A stretch of 14,296 bases of DNA from an uncultured Coriobacteriaceae bacterium (GTDB taxonomy: Bacteria > Actinomycetota > Coriobacteriia > Coriobacteriales > QAMH01): positions 1 to 14,296 of the forward strand of contig CACZQA010000030.1 of NCBI GenBank assembly GCA_902783175.1, in the 5' to 3' direction. The position numbers and the translations under genes were made by a program. The notes under the pieces were generated by a model, which did not search any database, was not told the origin of the DNA, and was given only the letters and a program-made list of their open reading frames with translations. Shown one piece after another: positions 1 to 7,740 of this stretch (the stretch's first letter is position 1; every line of letters begins with the position of its first letter).

Positions 1-1037
1 GCGAGGCGCCATACAAGGCCGTCATGAGCTGCGGCTTCACCGTCGACGAGAACGGCCGCAAGATGTCGAAGTCCATCGGCAACGTCATCGACCCCAACAA
101 GGTCTGCGACGAGCTCGGCGCAGACGTGCTCAGGCTGTGGGTCGGCTCGGTCGACTACTCGCAGGACGTGAGCGTGAGCGACGAGATCCTGCAGCGCACC
201 TCCGAGGCGTACCGCCGCATCCGCAACACGTACCGCTACCTGCTCAGCAACCTCAACGACTTCACGAAAGACGACTTCGTGAGCGCCGATGACATGCTCG
301 AGTTCGACAAGTGGGCACTCGCGCGCCTCATCGAGCTCACCAACCAGACGACCAGGCACTACGACGAGTTCCACTTCCACTCCGCCTTCCGCGGCTGGTA
401 CGACTACGTCGTCTCCATCAGCTCCGTCTACTTCGACGCGGTCAAGGACCGCCTGTACTCCGACGCCGCCGACAGCGTCGGCCGCCGCAGCGCCCAGACG
501 GTGCTCGCGAACATGCTCGAGGCGATGGTTCGCCAGCTGGCACCCATCCTCACGTTCACGACCGACGAGGTCTACGAGAAATATCCCGAGGGCCTGAAGG
601 GGCCCGACCACGAGCCGTCCATCCAGCTCGCCAGCTGGATGCACGAGGATGACTTCGTCCCGCAGATTCCCGCGGCCGAGCGCGAGCAGATCCTTGCGAC
701 GTACGAGACCGTCACGGCCGCGCGCGACGCCGTCACCAAGGCGATCGAGGAAGCGCGCAACGCCGAGCTGCTCACCAAGAGCCAGGAGGCTGCGGCGACG
801 ATCGTCTGCAACGCCGAGACCGCCGCTGTGCTCGAGGCACGCGGCACCGAGGCGCTGGCCGAGATGTTCATCGTGGCATCCGTCAGCATCGACGTCGACG
901 AGTCCGCTGCCGAGCCGAGTGCGACGGTCGCTCCCGCGGCAGGTGAGAAGTGCCCGCGCTGCTGGAACTTCCGCGAGCTGGGCGAAGACGGCCTGTGCGC
1001 CCGCTGCCACGAGGTAGTGGAGAGCCTTGAAGCTTAG
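1..1037 (+). CDS. ileS: Isoleucyl-tRNA synthetase, C-terminal part (5' end outside window)
   Basis: Class I aminoacyl-tRNA synthetase that charges tRNA-Ile in the cytoplasm. The frame is open from base 3 to the TAG at 1035-1037, so the gene begins before the window; the in-frame ATG at 24 is internal. The visible part opens with GFTVDENGRKMSKSIGN, the KMSKS signature that positions ATP. Next comes the helical anticodon-binding region, then a C-terminal zinc finger with two CxxC pairs (CPRC and CARC), as in the bacterial-type IleRS that carries this finger. The protein ends 11 residues after the last Cys. The lspA start lies inside the last codons of this gene, so the two are probably cotranscribed and translationally coupled. 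The identification is secure. Confidence 0.97.
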   Translation, partial: EAPYKAVMSCGFTVDENGRKMSKSIGNVIDPNKVCDELGADVLRLWVGSVDYSQDVSVSDEILQRTSEAYRRIRNTYRYLLSNLNDFTKDDFVSADDMLEFDKWALARLIELTNQTTRHYDEFHFHSAFRGWYDYVVSISSVYFDAVKDRLYSDAADSVGRRSAQTVLANMLEAMVRQLAPILTFTTDEVYEKYPEGLKGPDHEPSIQLASWMHEDDFVPQIPAAEREQILATYETVTAARDAVTKAIEEARNAELLTKSQEAAATIVCNAETAAVLEARGTEALAEMFIVASVSIDVDESAAEPSATVAPAAGEKCPRCWNFRELGEDGLCARCHEVVESLEA

Positions 1038-1755
1038 TCGCAAACAGTTCGACATTCTCCTGTTCGCGCTGCTGGCTGTCTGGCTGGTGGCGACGGACCG
1101 GGTGTTCAAGTCCTGGGCTGCCCAGAACCTCCAGATGGGGTCGATCGGATACGACTTCGGCCCCATCGCGCTCACGCTCGTGCACAACAGCGGCGCGGCG
1201 TTTGGCATGGGTCAGGGCGGCGGCATGCTCTTCGTCGCGATGGCGGCCATCATCGTCATCGCCATCGTGGTCTGGATTGTGCTCGCCAAGCAGACGCGCA
1301 CGCTCGAGATCGTCTCGCTGGGGCTCATTGCCGCCGGCGGCATCGGCAACTGCATCGACCGTTTGACCACGGGCTATGTCGTCGACTTCATCCAGTTCAC
1401 GTTCGTCGACTTCCCGGTCTTCAACATTGCCGACATGTGCATCACCATCGGCGTGGTGCTGCTGTTCGTGACGATGTTCTCGCATATCCACGCCGACGAG
1501 AAAAAGATCAAGGCGTCGCTCGACGAGAAGGCGACAGCGCAGCAGGCACGCCGCGAGGCGCAGGTGGCAAAGGCCAAGGCCGAGGCGGCGCGCCGTGCGG
1601 GCACCGATGCCGAAGACGCCGAGTGGGAGGCTGACGTGGCCGCCTACGAGGCAAAATACGAGGGCGAAAATGCTGAAGAGGCCGAGGTAGGCGACGCGTC
1701 CGAGCAAAAGCCCTCTTTCGAGGAGCACGGCACGACGGCACGGGGAAACGAATAG
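1027..1755 (+). CDS. lspA: Lipoprotein signal peptidase II with long charged C-terminal tail
   Basis: Membrane aspartyl protease that cleaves the signal peptide of prolipoproteins after lipidation. The predicted protein has 242 aa and about four hydrophobic segments (near residues 9-23, 64-87, 95-106 and 134-152). Family motifs are present: D24-R-x-x-K28, NSGAAF at 54-59, GGIGNCIDR at 104-112, VVDF at 118-121 and FNIAD at 132-136. D120 and D136 match the catalytic pair of the structurally known enzyme; D111 is also conserved. The start is TTG at 1027, inside ileS, preceded by a GGAG at 1019-1022 with short spacing; no later in-frame start would keep the first membrane segment. Typical LspA proteins are about 150-170 aa. 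Residues from about 157 form an extra Ala/Glu/Lys-rich, probably helical tail on the cytoplasmic side. rluD follows after 4 nt. Confidence 0.95.
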   Translation: MKLSRKQFDILLFALLAVWLVATDRVFKSWAAQNLQMGSIGYDFGPIALTLVHNSGAAFGMGQGGGMLFVAMAAIIVIAIVVWIVLAKQTRTLEIVSLGLIAAGGIGNCIDRLTTGYVVDFIQFTFVDFPVFNIADMCITIGVVLLFVTMFSHIHADEKKIKASLDEKATAQQARREAQVAKAKAEAARRAGTDAEDAEWEADVAAYEAKYEGENAEEAEVGDASEQKPSFEEHGTTARGNE

Positions 1756-1759
1756 AGAC

Positions 1760-2794
1760 ATGGTCGAAACCTATACTCATGTCGTCACGCCCGACGAGCA
1801 GGGCACGCGCTTGGATCTGCTCGTCGCCAACCTGGGCATAGAATCGATCGCCTCGCGCTCTTCCGTCGTGCGCCTCATCGAATCGGGGCGCATTCTCCTG
1901 AATGGCGAGTCCGCCACGAAAAAGCGGCTCGTGCTCGCCGGAGACGAGGTCCACATTGAGGTTCCTGCGCGCAGCGCGGCACCCAGCATCGTCGTTCCCA
2001 ACTACGACATCCCCCTCGATATTCGCTACGAGGACGAGCACCTGATCGTGCTCTCCAAGCAGCCGGGGCTTGTCTGCCATCCGGCGCGCGGGCACTACGA
2101 CGACACCCTCGCGAACGCGCTCGTCGCCCACTGCGGCGAGAACAACCTCGCGCACGTGCAGGGAGAGGACCGCCCGGGCATCGTGCACCGCCTCGATGCC
2201 GACACGAGCGGCCTCATGCTCGCGGCAAAGACCGACGTGGCTGCTGCCGCCCTGCAAGACGGGATACGCATGCGCGATATCGACCGGCGCTACGTGACGC
2301 TCGTCCACGGCAACCTCGCCCACGACACGGGCATGATCGACGCGCCCATCGCGCGCAACGTCACCGACCGCACGCGCATGGCCGTGAGCGAGGACATCAA
2401 CGCCAAGTCGTCTATCACCACGTTCAGCGTGCTCGAGCGCTTCGAGGCGGGGCTGCGCGACGAGGGCTACACGCTGCTTGAATGCCATCTCTACACGGGC
2501 CGCACGCATCAGATTCGCGTGCACATGGCCTATACGCGGCACCCTGTGGTGGGAGACCCGCTCTACGGCCGGGCGGCGAACGCCAAGGCACGCAACCGCG
2601 ATGCGGCGCTCAAGACCGAGCTGGGGTTGGACCGGCAGTTCTTGCATTCGTACCGTCTGCAGTTCGAACATCCCGTCACGCACGAGACGCTGACTTTCAG
2701 GGATGCCCTGCCCGACGATCTGCAAGAGGTACTCGACGTGCTTGCGGAGCGCAGCATGGGCCGCACATCCTACGGTCACGAGATCCTCGACTAA
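1760..2794 (+). CDS. rluD: RluD-type 23S rRNA pseudouridine synthase
   Basis: Protein of 344 aa in the RluA/RluC/RluD family, which isomerises uridines in 23S rRNA. An N-terminal S4-like RNA-binding segment (about residues 15-70, with RLIESGRILLNG) precedes the catalytic domain. Motif II is HRLDADTSG at 143-151, with the catalytic aspartate D146. The later motif GRTHQIRVH at 247-255 and HPVVGDPLYG at 261-270 are also typical. The S4 domain and length favour RluD over RluA, but the exact target uridines cannot be read from sequence. The ATG at 1760 lies 4 nt after the lspA stop and has no strong Shine-Dalgarno sequence, which suggests translational coupling. This is the last gene of the ileS-lspA-rluD run; it converges on srtB across a tandem repeat block. 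Confidence 0.92.
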   Translation: MVETYTHVVTPDEQGTRLDLLVANLGIESIASRSSVVRLIESGRILLNGESATKKRLVLAGDEVHIEVPARSAAPSIVVPNYDIPLDIRYEDEHLIVLSKQPGLVCHPARGHYDDTLANALVAHCGENNLAHVQGEDRPGIVHRLDADTSGLMLAAKTDVAAAALQDGIRMRDIDRRYVTLVHGNLAHDTGMIDAPIARNVTDRTRMAVSEDINAKSSITTFSVLERFEAGLRDEGYTLLECHLYTGRTHQIRVHMAYTRHPVVGDPLYGRAANAKARNRDAALKTELGLDRQFLHSYRLQFEHPVTHETLTFRDALPDDLQEVLDVLAERSMGRTSYGHEILD

Positions 2795-2810
2795 GCACGC
2801 TCATCCAACG

Positions 2811-2920
2811 CGCGAAAAACGTGGCACTGCCACACATCCCACGGTTCCTGCGCGGGAAGAGTGGCACTGCCACACATCCCACGTCCCCTGCGCGAAAACG
2901 GTGGCACTGCCACACATCCC
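2811..2920 (-). terminator. Candidate tandem terminators for srtB
   Basis: On the minus strand, transcription leaving srtB (stop at 2968) would meet three short hairpins with the stem GTGGC/GCCAC. In the copies at 2901 and 2821 the stem is followed by CCGTTTTCGCG and CGTTTTTCGCG; the middle copy lacks a clean T run. The stems are only 5-6 bp, so each would be modest alone, but the tandem set could act together. Terminator function is inferred from position and shape; a protein-binding or REP-like role is possible. Confidence 0.45.
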
Positions 2921-2930
2921 GTGCGTCGTG
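2811..2930. repeat. Three tandem 40-bp units, each with a 13-bp dyad
   Basis: Units are 2811-2850, 2851-2890 and 2891-2930. Each carries the identical 20-mer GTGGCACTGCCACACATCCC, at 2821, 2861 and 2901, exactly 40 bp apart. The flanks are similar: CGCGAAAAAC, CGCGGGAAGA or CGCGAAAACG before it, and ACGGTTCCTG, ACGTCCCCTG or GTGCGTCGTG after it. The 20-mer contains GTGGCA-C-TGCCAC, a perfect inverted repeat around one central base. Read on the minus strand, units 1 and 3 place a T run (GTTTTT or CGTTTT) just after the dyad. The block lies between the convergent rluD and srtB genes. Confidence 0.95.
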
Positions 2931-2967
2931 CGTGTGCATCGTGTGTGCGCGTCGAGCGCGAGAGCTT

Positions 2968-3702
2968 TCAGCCGACCTGTTTCGCGAGCACCACGAAGCG
3001 CTGCTCGGAGGTTCCGTAGCTGCAGGTCGAGAGCATGAGCAGCTTGTCGCCGTACGATGCGCTGGCAGATGCGTCGACGACGGAGCGCTGCCTAGCCGTG
3101 GAAACGAGCGTGTTGAACCCTCGTTCGTCGAGCGCGCCGACGCTGTTCCAGTACTCCCACACGTTCCCGCCGGAAAGGTCCACGTAGAACGCCGCGATGG
3201 GCTGGTAGCTCGCTTCGCCGGTTAGCGTCGTGTACTCGATGATGTGGCTGTTCAGGAATTCCGCGTCGCTGAACTTCTCGAGCTCGCCGAACATGCTGCC
3301 GTCGCGCATGTGGTGCGCGTAGATGATCTGGCTGTTCGTGCGCTGGTCGTCGGGGTTGCTGCCCGCGCCGAGAAACGGCGTCCCCGCCCGCGAGTCCTTC
3401 TTCTCGAAGTTGCGGTGCAGGTAGTACTCGGGGTCCTGCGGCGTGTACATCACGGGGTAGTCGATGCGCGTGTCGTCCACGGAGACCCAGCCGATGCAAT
3501 CGGCGTTTTGCGCCCTGAGGGCGGAGATGTCCCGGCCTGTGCTCTCTGTGACCGCCTTGAAGTCGTTGTCGTCGGCAACGTAGCTGCCGATCTCTCTGAC
3601 GAGTATGACGGCGCAGATCGCCACGACGACGAGGCAGACGATCTCGATGGCGAGCAGCACACGGCTGCGGCGCTTCGTATGTGCGGTCTTTGCAGCTGCC
3701 AT
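2968..3702 (-). CDS. srtB: Class B-like sortase
   Basis: Membrane-anchored cysteine transpeptidase expected to join surface proteins to peptidoglycan or pilin subunits outside the cell. The predicted protein has 244 aa. A basic N-terminus (KRRSR) leads into one membrane segment at about residues 14-36, followed by an extracellular sortase domain. Catalytic elements are visible: His130 in IIYAHHM, Cys227 in MLSTCSY and Arg235 in SEQRFVVLAK. The TLTG-to-Cys arrangement fits class B sortases better than class A. The ATG at 3702 is preferred because GAGGG lies 4 nt upstream and the protein then begins just before the basic and membrane segments; an upstream ATG at 3786 would run through the control region. 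No LPXTG-type substrate gene or pilin is in the window, so its partner is unknown. It is transcribed divergently from the thiamine operon. Confidence 0.9.
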   Translation of the reverse strand: MAAAKTAHTKRRSRVLLAIEIVCLVVVAICAVILVREIGSYVADDNDFKAVTESTGRDISALRAQNADCIGWVSVDDTRIDYPVMYTPQDPEYYLHRNFEKKDSRAGTPFLGAGSNPDDQRTNSQIIYAHHMRDGSMFGELEKFSDAEFLNSHIIEYTTLTGEASYQPIAAFYVDLSGGNVWEYWNSVGALDERGFNTLVSTARQRSVVDASASASYGDKLLMLSTCSYGTSEQRFVVLAKQVG

Positions 3703-3745
3703 GCAGCCCTCGTTTCCCTCGTGTCGTGCATGTGGACGTTTTCGG

Positions 3746-3751
3746 ATTCTA
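3746..3751 (-). promoter_or_regulatory. Candidate -10 element for srtB
   Basis: The minus strand reads TAGAAT here, one mismatch from TATAAT, about 44 bp before the srtB ATG. No convincing -35 hexamer lies at the usual distance, so this is a plausible but unproven promoter. Confidence 0.4.
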
Positions 3752-3771
3752 CACGTTCGCGCAACGCCGCG

Positions 3772-3780
3772 TGCTACCAT
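3772..3780 (+). promoter_or_regulatory. Candidate extended -10 promoter of the thi operon
   Basis: TGCTACCAT fits the extended -10 pattern TGnTAnnAT. A start about 7 nt downstream, near 3787, would put the TPP aptamer right at the beginning of the transcript. No good -35 is seen, which is acceptable for an extended -10 promoter. Confidence 0.45.
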
Positions 3781-3795
3781 TGTCACCGTCGAGAC

Positions 3796-3886
3796 AAGAT
3801 CGGGAGCTGCCCGTTTCGGGCGGCTGAGAGGCGAACACCCATCGCGACCGAAAGGACGGTTCCGGTAATGCGGGGCCGAATACGAT
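3796..3886 (+). ncRNA. TPP riboswitch (THI element) upstream of thiD
   Basis: Conserved landmarks of the thiamine pyrophosphate aptamer appear in order: CGGGAGC at 3801-3807; a P3 hairpin GCCCG-TTT-CGGGC at 3809-3821; the diagnostic GGCTGAGAG at 3822-3830; ACACCC at 3835-3840, which can pair with GGG at 3802-3804; GACC at 3846-3849; and GGTAATGC at 3864-3871. P1 can close with TCGG (3800-3803) and CCGA (3876-3879), so exact ends are approximate. It precedes thiD by a few bases and the operon makes TPP precursors, so TPP-dependent repression is expected. No separate terminator hairpin is seen before the ATG at 3888. The only SD-like tract, GCGGGG, lies inside the aptamer, which points to control of translation initiation. 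Confidence 0.92.
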
Positions 3887-3887
3887 T

Positions 3888-4694
3888 ATGACAACGACCA
3901 TTCTCATCATTGCCGGCTCGGACAGCTGCGCCGGCGCAGGCATGCAGATCGACCTCAAGACGGCAGCGGCACACGGTGTCTACGCCACCTGCGCGCTCAC
4001 CGCCGTCACTGCCCAGAACACGACCGAGGTCACGGCCATCCAGCCAATCGACCCCGAAATCGTCCAGGCGCAGGTCGAGGCGGTATTCGCCGACATCGCC
4101 CCCCGGGCCATAAAAGTCGGCATGCTCGGGACGAAAGAGGTTGCCGAGGCAGTAGCCGACACGCTGTCGCAGCACCGTGACGTGCCGGTGGTCCTCGACC
4201 CCGTGCTCGTCGCGACGGCGGGAGGGGAGCTCACGAGCGCCGAGGCGTTCGACACCATCCGCGACCGTCTCATCCCGCGCGCGACCGTCGTCACGCCCAA
4301 CCTTCCCGAGGCCCGCGCGCTCGCCGGCGCCGACCCGTCGGACATCACGGGTATCGGGACCTGCGCGAACCGCTTTCTGAACATGGGGGCGGACGCCGTT
4401 CTCATCAAGGGCGGCCATGGCACCGAGGACACGATCTACGACCGCCTGTACATGGCGAGCGGCATGCGCAAGATGAGCTCGAAGCGCCTCAAGGGCGAGT
4501 TCCACGGCACGGGCTGCTCGCTTTCGACGGCCATCGCCTGCAACCTCGCGCGCGGCTTCGGCCTCGAGGAGTCGGTGCTCGCCGCACACGACTACCTCGC
4601 CGACGCGCTCGCCCACGAGCTCGCGCTCGGCGGCGGATCGAAGATCTTCAACCCGCTCAACAGGCTCTCCAGCCTGTACGGCGCAACCAAGTAG
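3888..4694 (+). CDS. thiD: Hydroxymethylpyrimidine/phosphomethylpyrimidine kinase
   Basis: Ribokinase-fold kinase that phosphorylates HMP and then HMP-phosphate to give HMP diphosphate, the pyrimidine half of thiamine. The protein has 268 aa, the normal length for stand-alone ThiD. The N-terminus [19 protein letters not shown] and the following TAVTAQNT at 48-55 are typical of the substrate site. [13 protein letters not shown] at 101-113, VTPNLPEA at 144-151, VLIKGGHG at 181-188 and the anion-hole motif FHGTGCS at 205-211 with C210 complete the fold. No ThiE fusion is present. The ATG at 3888 is fixed by the family N-terminus. It has no free Shine-Dalgarno; the nearest purine-rich tract is inside the TPP aptamer. 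First gene of thiD-thiC-thiN. Confidence 0.96.
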   Translation: MTTTILIIAGSDSCAGAGMQIDLKTAAAHGVYATCALTAVTAQNTTEVTAIQPIDPEIVQAQVEAVFADIAPRAIKVGMLGTKEVAEAVADTLSQHRDVPVVLDPVLVATAGGELTSAEAFDTIRDRLIPRATVVTPNLPEARALAGADPSDITGIGTCANRFLNMGADAVLIKGGHGTEDTIYDRLYMASGMRKMSSKRLKGEFHGTGCSLSTAIACNLARGFGLEESVLAAHDYLADALAHELALGGGSKIFNPLNRLSSLYGATK

Positions 4695-4700
4695 CACGGC

Positions 4701-4737
4701 CACGCGGACGGCGCGGCAGCGTTCGCGTGTCCGCGCG
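4701..4737 (+). other. Inverted repeat in the thiD-thiC gap
   Basis: CGCGGAC at 4703-4709 pairs perfectly with GTCCGCG at 4729-4735 across a 19-nt GC-rich loop. There is no T run after it, so it is not a canonical terminator. It may stabilise the operon mRNA or reduce read-through into thiC. Chance pairing in GC-rich DNA is possible. Confidence 0.4.
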
Positions 4738-4756
4738 CCAAAACCCAACCCGAAAA

Positions 4757-4763
4757 AAGGAGG
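4757..4763 (+). promoter_or_regulatory. Shine-Dalgarno of thiC, decides the start
   Basis: AAGGAGG lies 5 nt before the GTG at 4769. It makes 4769 the start rather than the in-frame GTG at 4727. Confidence 0.85.
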
Positions 4764-4768
4764 CACTC

Positions 4769-6076
<1,308 letters not shown>

Positions 6077-6736
6077 ATGGCGGGGGAGAGCTCCAAAGAG
6101 GATGTGCGGCGCGAGCCCGTCTGCCACGTCGTCTGCGCGGGGCCGGGCCAGCAGACGAGGATCGACGTCCAGGCGGAAGACTTCGTCATCGCCGCCGACG
6201 GCGGCTTTCGCACCTGCAAGGAGGCAGGCATTGTCCCCGACCTGCTCATCGGAGATTTCGACAGCCTCGCGCAGGGGGAGTATCCGGCAGATGCCTGCCC
6301 GTGCGTCAGGCTGCCGGTCGCAAAGGACGACACCGATACGGTCGCCGCGCTCAAGGAGGGCCTGCGCCGCGGGTTCACGCGCTTCGAGCTGCACGCGGCG
6401 CTCGGCGGCGACGTGGGACACGAGCTCGCAAACCTGCAGGCGCTGCTCTTCCTGCGAGCGCACGGGGCGCATGGCACCTTGCGCGGGCAGGGGCAGCGCG
6501 TGGTCACCGTCGCCCCGCAAGACGGCGAGGTGACGTTTCCAGCCGTGCCGGGCATGCGCGTGTCGGTGTTCGCCTTCGGCGGCGACGCGCACGGCGTGTG
6601 CGAGTGGGGGCTCAAGTGGGAGCTCGAGGACGCGGACCTCGCCCAGTCGTTTCCACTCGGCGTGAGCAACGAAGCGCTCGGCACTCGCATCCAGCTGCGC
6701 GTGGGCGCAGGACTGCTCCTCGTCGTGCTGGGGTAG
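6077..6736 (+). CDS. thiN: Thiamine pyrophosphokinase
   Basis: Transfers pyrophosphate from ATP to thiamine to give TPP, the cofactor sensed by the upstream riboswitch. The protein has 219 aa. Recognisable motifs are ADGG at 40-43, DLLIGDFDS at 55-63, KDDTD at 83-87, the GG...H-ELAN region at 110-119 and, nearer the C-terminus, GVSN. In the usual GGRxDHxLAN motif this protein reads GGDVGHELAN, so the Arg and the Asp before His are replaced; the aspartate sits two residues earlier. Catalysis probably survives because the acidic GDFDS and KDDTD motifs are intact, but this is inference. The ATG abuts the thiC TAG with no spacer, so translation is probably coupled; a GTG at 6104 is a weaker alternative. 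Last gene of the thi operon. No terminator is visible after it. Confidence 0.9.
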   Translation: MAGESSKEDVRREPVCHVVCAGPGQQTRIDVQAEDFVIAADGGFRTCKEAGIVPDLLIGDFDSLAQGEYPADACPCVRLPVAKDDTDTVAALKEGLRRGFTRFELHAALGGDVGHELANLQALLFLRAHGAHGTLRGQGQRVVTVAPQDGEVTFPAVPGMRVSVFAFGGDAHGVCEWGLKWELEDADLAQSFPLGVSNEALGTRIQLRVGAGLLLVVLG

Positions 6737-6793
6737 CACGCACGCTGAGCGCTGTCGCAGCATGGGCGGCCTCTTCGCACGCTAAATTGCCCC

Positions 6794-6822
6794 TTGTGGG
6801 CATCACGGACAAAGGGTATGCT
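6794..6822 (+). promoter_or_regulatory. Candidate rpsB-tsf promoter
   Basis: TTGTGG at 6794-6799 and TATGCT at 6817-6822 are separated by 17 bp, the ideal spacing for a vegetative promoter. Transcription would start near 6829, leaving a leader of about 140 nt. Confidence 0.6.
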
Positions 6823-6828
6823 TTAAAG

Positions 6829-6848
6829 GCTGTGCGATTTCGCACAGC
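6829..6848 (+). other. Perfect hairpin at the head of the rpsB leader
   Basis: GCTGTGCG (6829-6836) and CGCACAGC (6841-6848) pair completely around ATTT. It lies at the predicted start of transcription. No T run follows, so it is not a terminator. It could be the first stem of an S2-responsive leader or protect the 5' end of the mRNA. Confidence 0.6.
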
Positions 6849-6969
6849 AGACACTGACACATGCTCTTGCGAGCCGCCCCGCTAGTGGCCCCGTCGGATA
6901 CGAGGTTGCGGGCAGTACGGCGAAGACCAGGGGCAGAGGATTAACGAAAACTGGAGGTTTTGCAAAGCT

Positions 6970-7740
6970 ATGGCTACGACTGTGTCTATCAAGTCCTTGC
7001 TGGAAGCCGGTGTCCACTTCGGACATCAGACCCGTCGCTGGAACCCGAAGATGAAACCGTATATCTTCGGCGAGCGCAACGGCATCTACATTCTCGATCT
7101 CAAGCAGACCATGTACGCACTTGACGATGCGTACTCGTTCCTGAGCGTCCTGGGCGCCTCGGGCAAGAAGGTCCTGTTCGTCGGCACCAAGAAGCAGGCC
7201 CAGGAGCCCGTCAAGGCAAATGCCGAGCGCGCTGGCATGCCCTACGTCAACTACCGCTGGATGGGCGGCATGCTCACCAACTTCGCCACGATCCGCACCC
7301 GCGTCCAGCGCATGGAAGAGATCGAGGCCATGAAGGCAAACGGCACCTTCGAGAAGTACACCAAGAAGGAGCAGGCCGTCATGAACAAGGAGCTCGACAA
7401 GCTCCAGATGGCACTGGGCGGCATCCGCGACATGCATGACCTGCCCGATGCGCTGTTCGTCGTCGACACCAAGCACGAGGAGAACGCGGTCCGCGAGGCC
7501 CATCGCCTGCACATCCCGATCATCGGCCTGATCGACACCAACGCCGACCCGGACGAGATCGACTTCGGCATCCCCGCAAACGACGATGCCATCCGTTCCG
7601 TCAACCTGCTCTGCTCCGTTGCCGCCGACGCTCTCGTCGCCGGTGCTGGCGCAGAGGTCACTGAAGAAGAAATGGCTGCCGAGGCTCCCGCTGAGGAGGC
7701 TACCGAGGCCGCCGAGACCACCGAGGAGGCTGCAGAGTAA
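6970..7740 (+). CDS. rpsB: 30S ribosomal protein S2
   Basis: Small-subunit ribosomal protein that binds late in 30S assembly, near S1 in bacteria that have it. The protein has 256 aa and keeps the family signatures [19 protein letters not shown] near residue 14, [23 protein letters not shown], and the C-terminal [19 protein letters not shown] and [19 protein letters not shown]. The tail from about residue 226 is rich in Glu and Ala, as in some actinobacterial S2 proteins. The ATG at 6970 is fixed by the family N-terminus. Its Shine-Dalgarno GGAGG at 6953-6957 is 12 nt upstream, longer than usual, and is flanked by AAAAC and GTTTT, which could pair and present it in a loop. Overlaps tsf by one base in TAATG. 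Confidence 0.98.
   Translation: MATTVSIKSLLEAGVHFGHQTRRWNPKMKPYIFGERNGIYILDLKQTMYALDDAYSFLSVLGASGKKVLFVGTKKQAQEPVKANAERAGMPYVNYRWMGGMLTNFATIRTRVQRMEEIEAMKANGTFEKYTKKEQAVMNKELDKLQMALGGIRDMHDLPDALFVVDTKHEENAVREAHRLHIPIIGLIDTNADPDEIDFGIPANDDAIRSVNLLCSVAADALVAGAGAEVTEEEMAAEAPAEEATEAAETTEEAAE

Noticed and set aside
1508..2779. 423-codon minus-strand open frame across lspA and rluD
   Set aside because: Antisense to two well recognised genes and low in complexity.
2811..2930. CRISPR array
   Set aside because: Only three units, a 20-bp core with its own dyad, spacers of 20 bp that resemble each other, and no cas genes.
2482..3225. Plus-strand open frame running through the 40-bp repeats
   Set aside because: It overlaps rluD and srtB out of frame; the repeated peptide is only a by-product of the DNA repeats.
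3703..3786. Longer sortase from the ATG at 3786
   Set aside because: It would translate the promoter region and add a basic segment before the normal sortase N-terminus; GAGGG supports 3702.
4727..4768. Upstream GTG start for thiC
   Set aside because: No SD precedes it and the added residues come from the leader; AAGGAGG clearly supports 4769.
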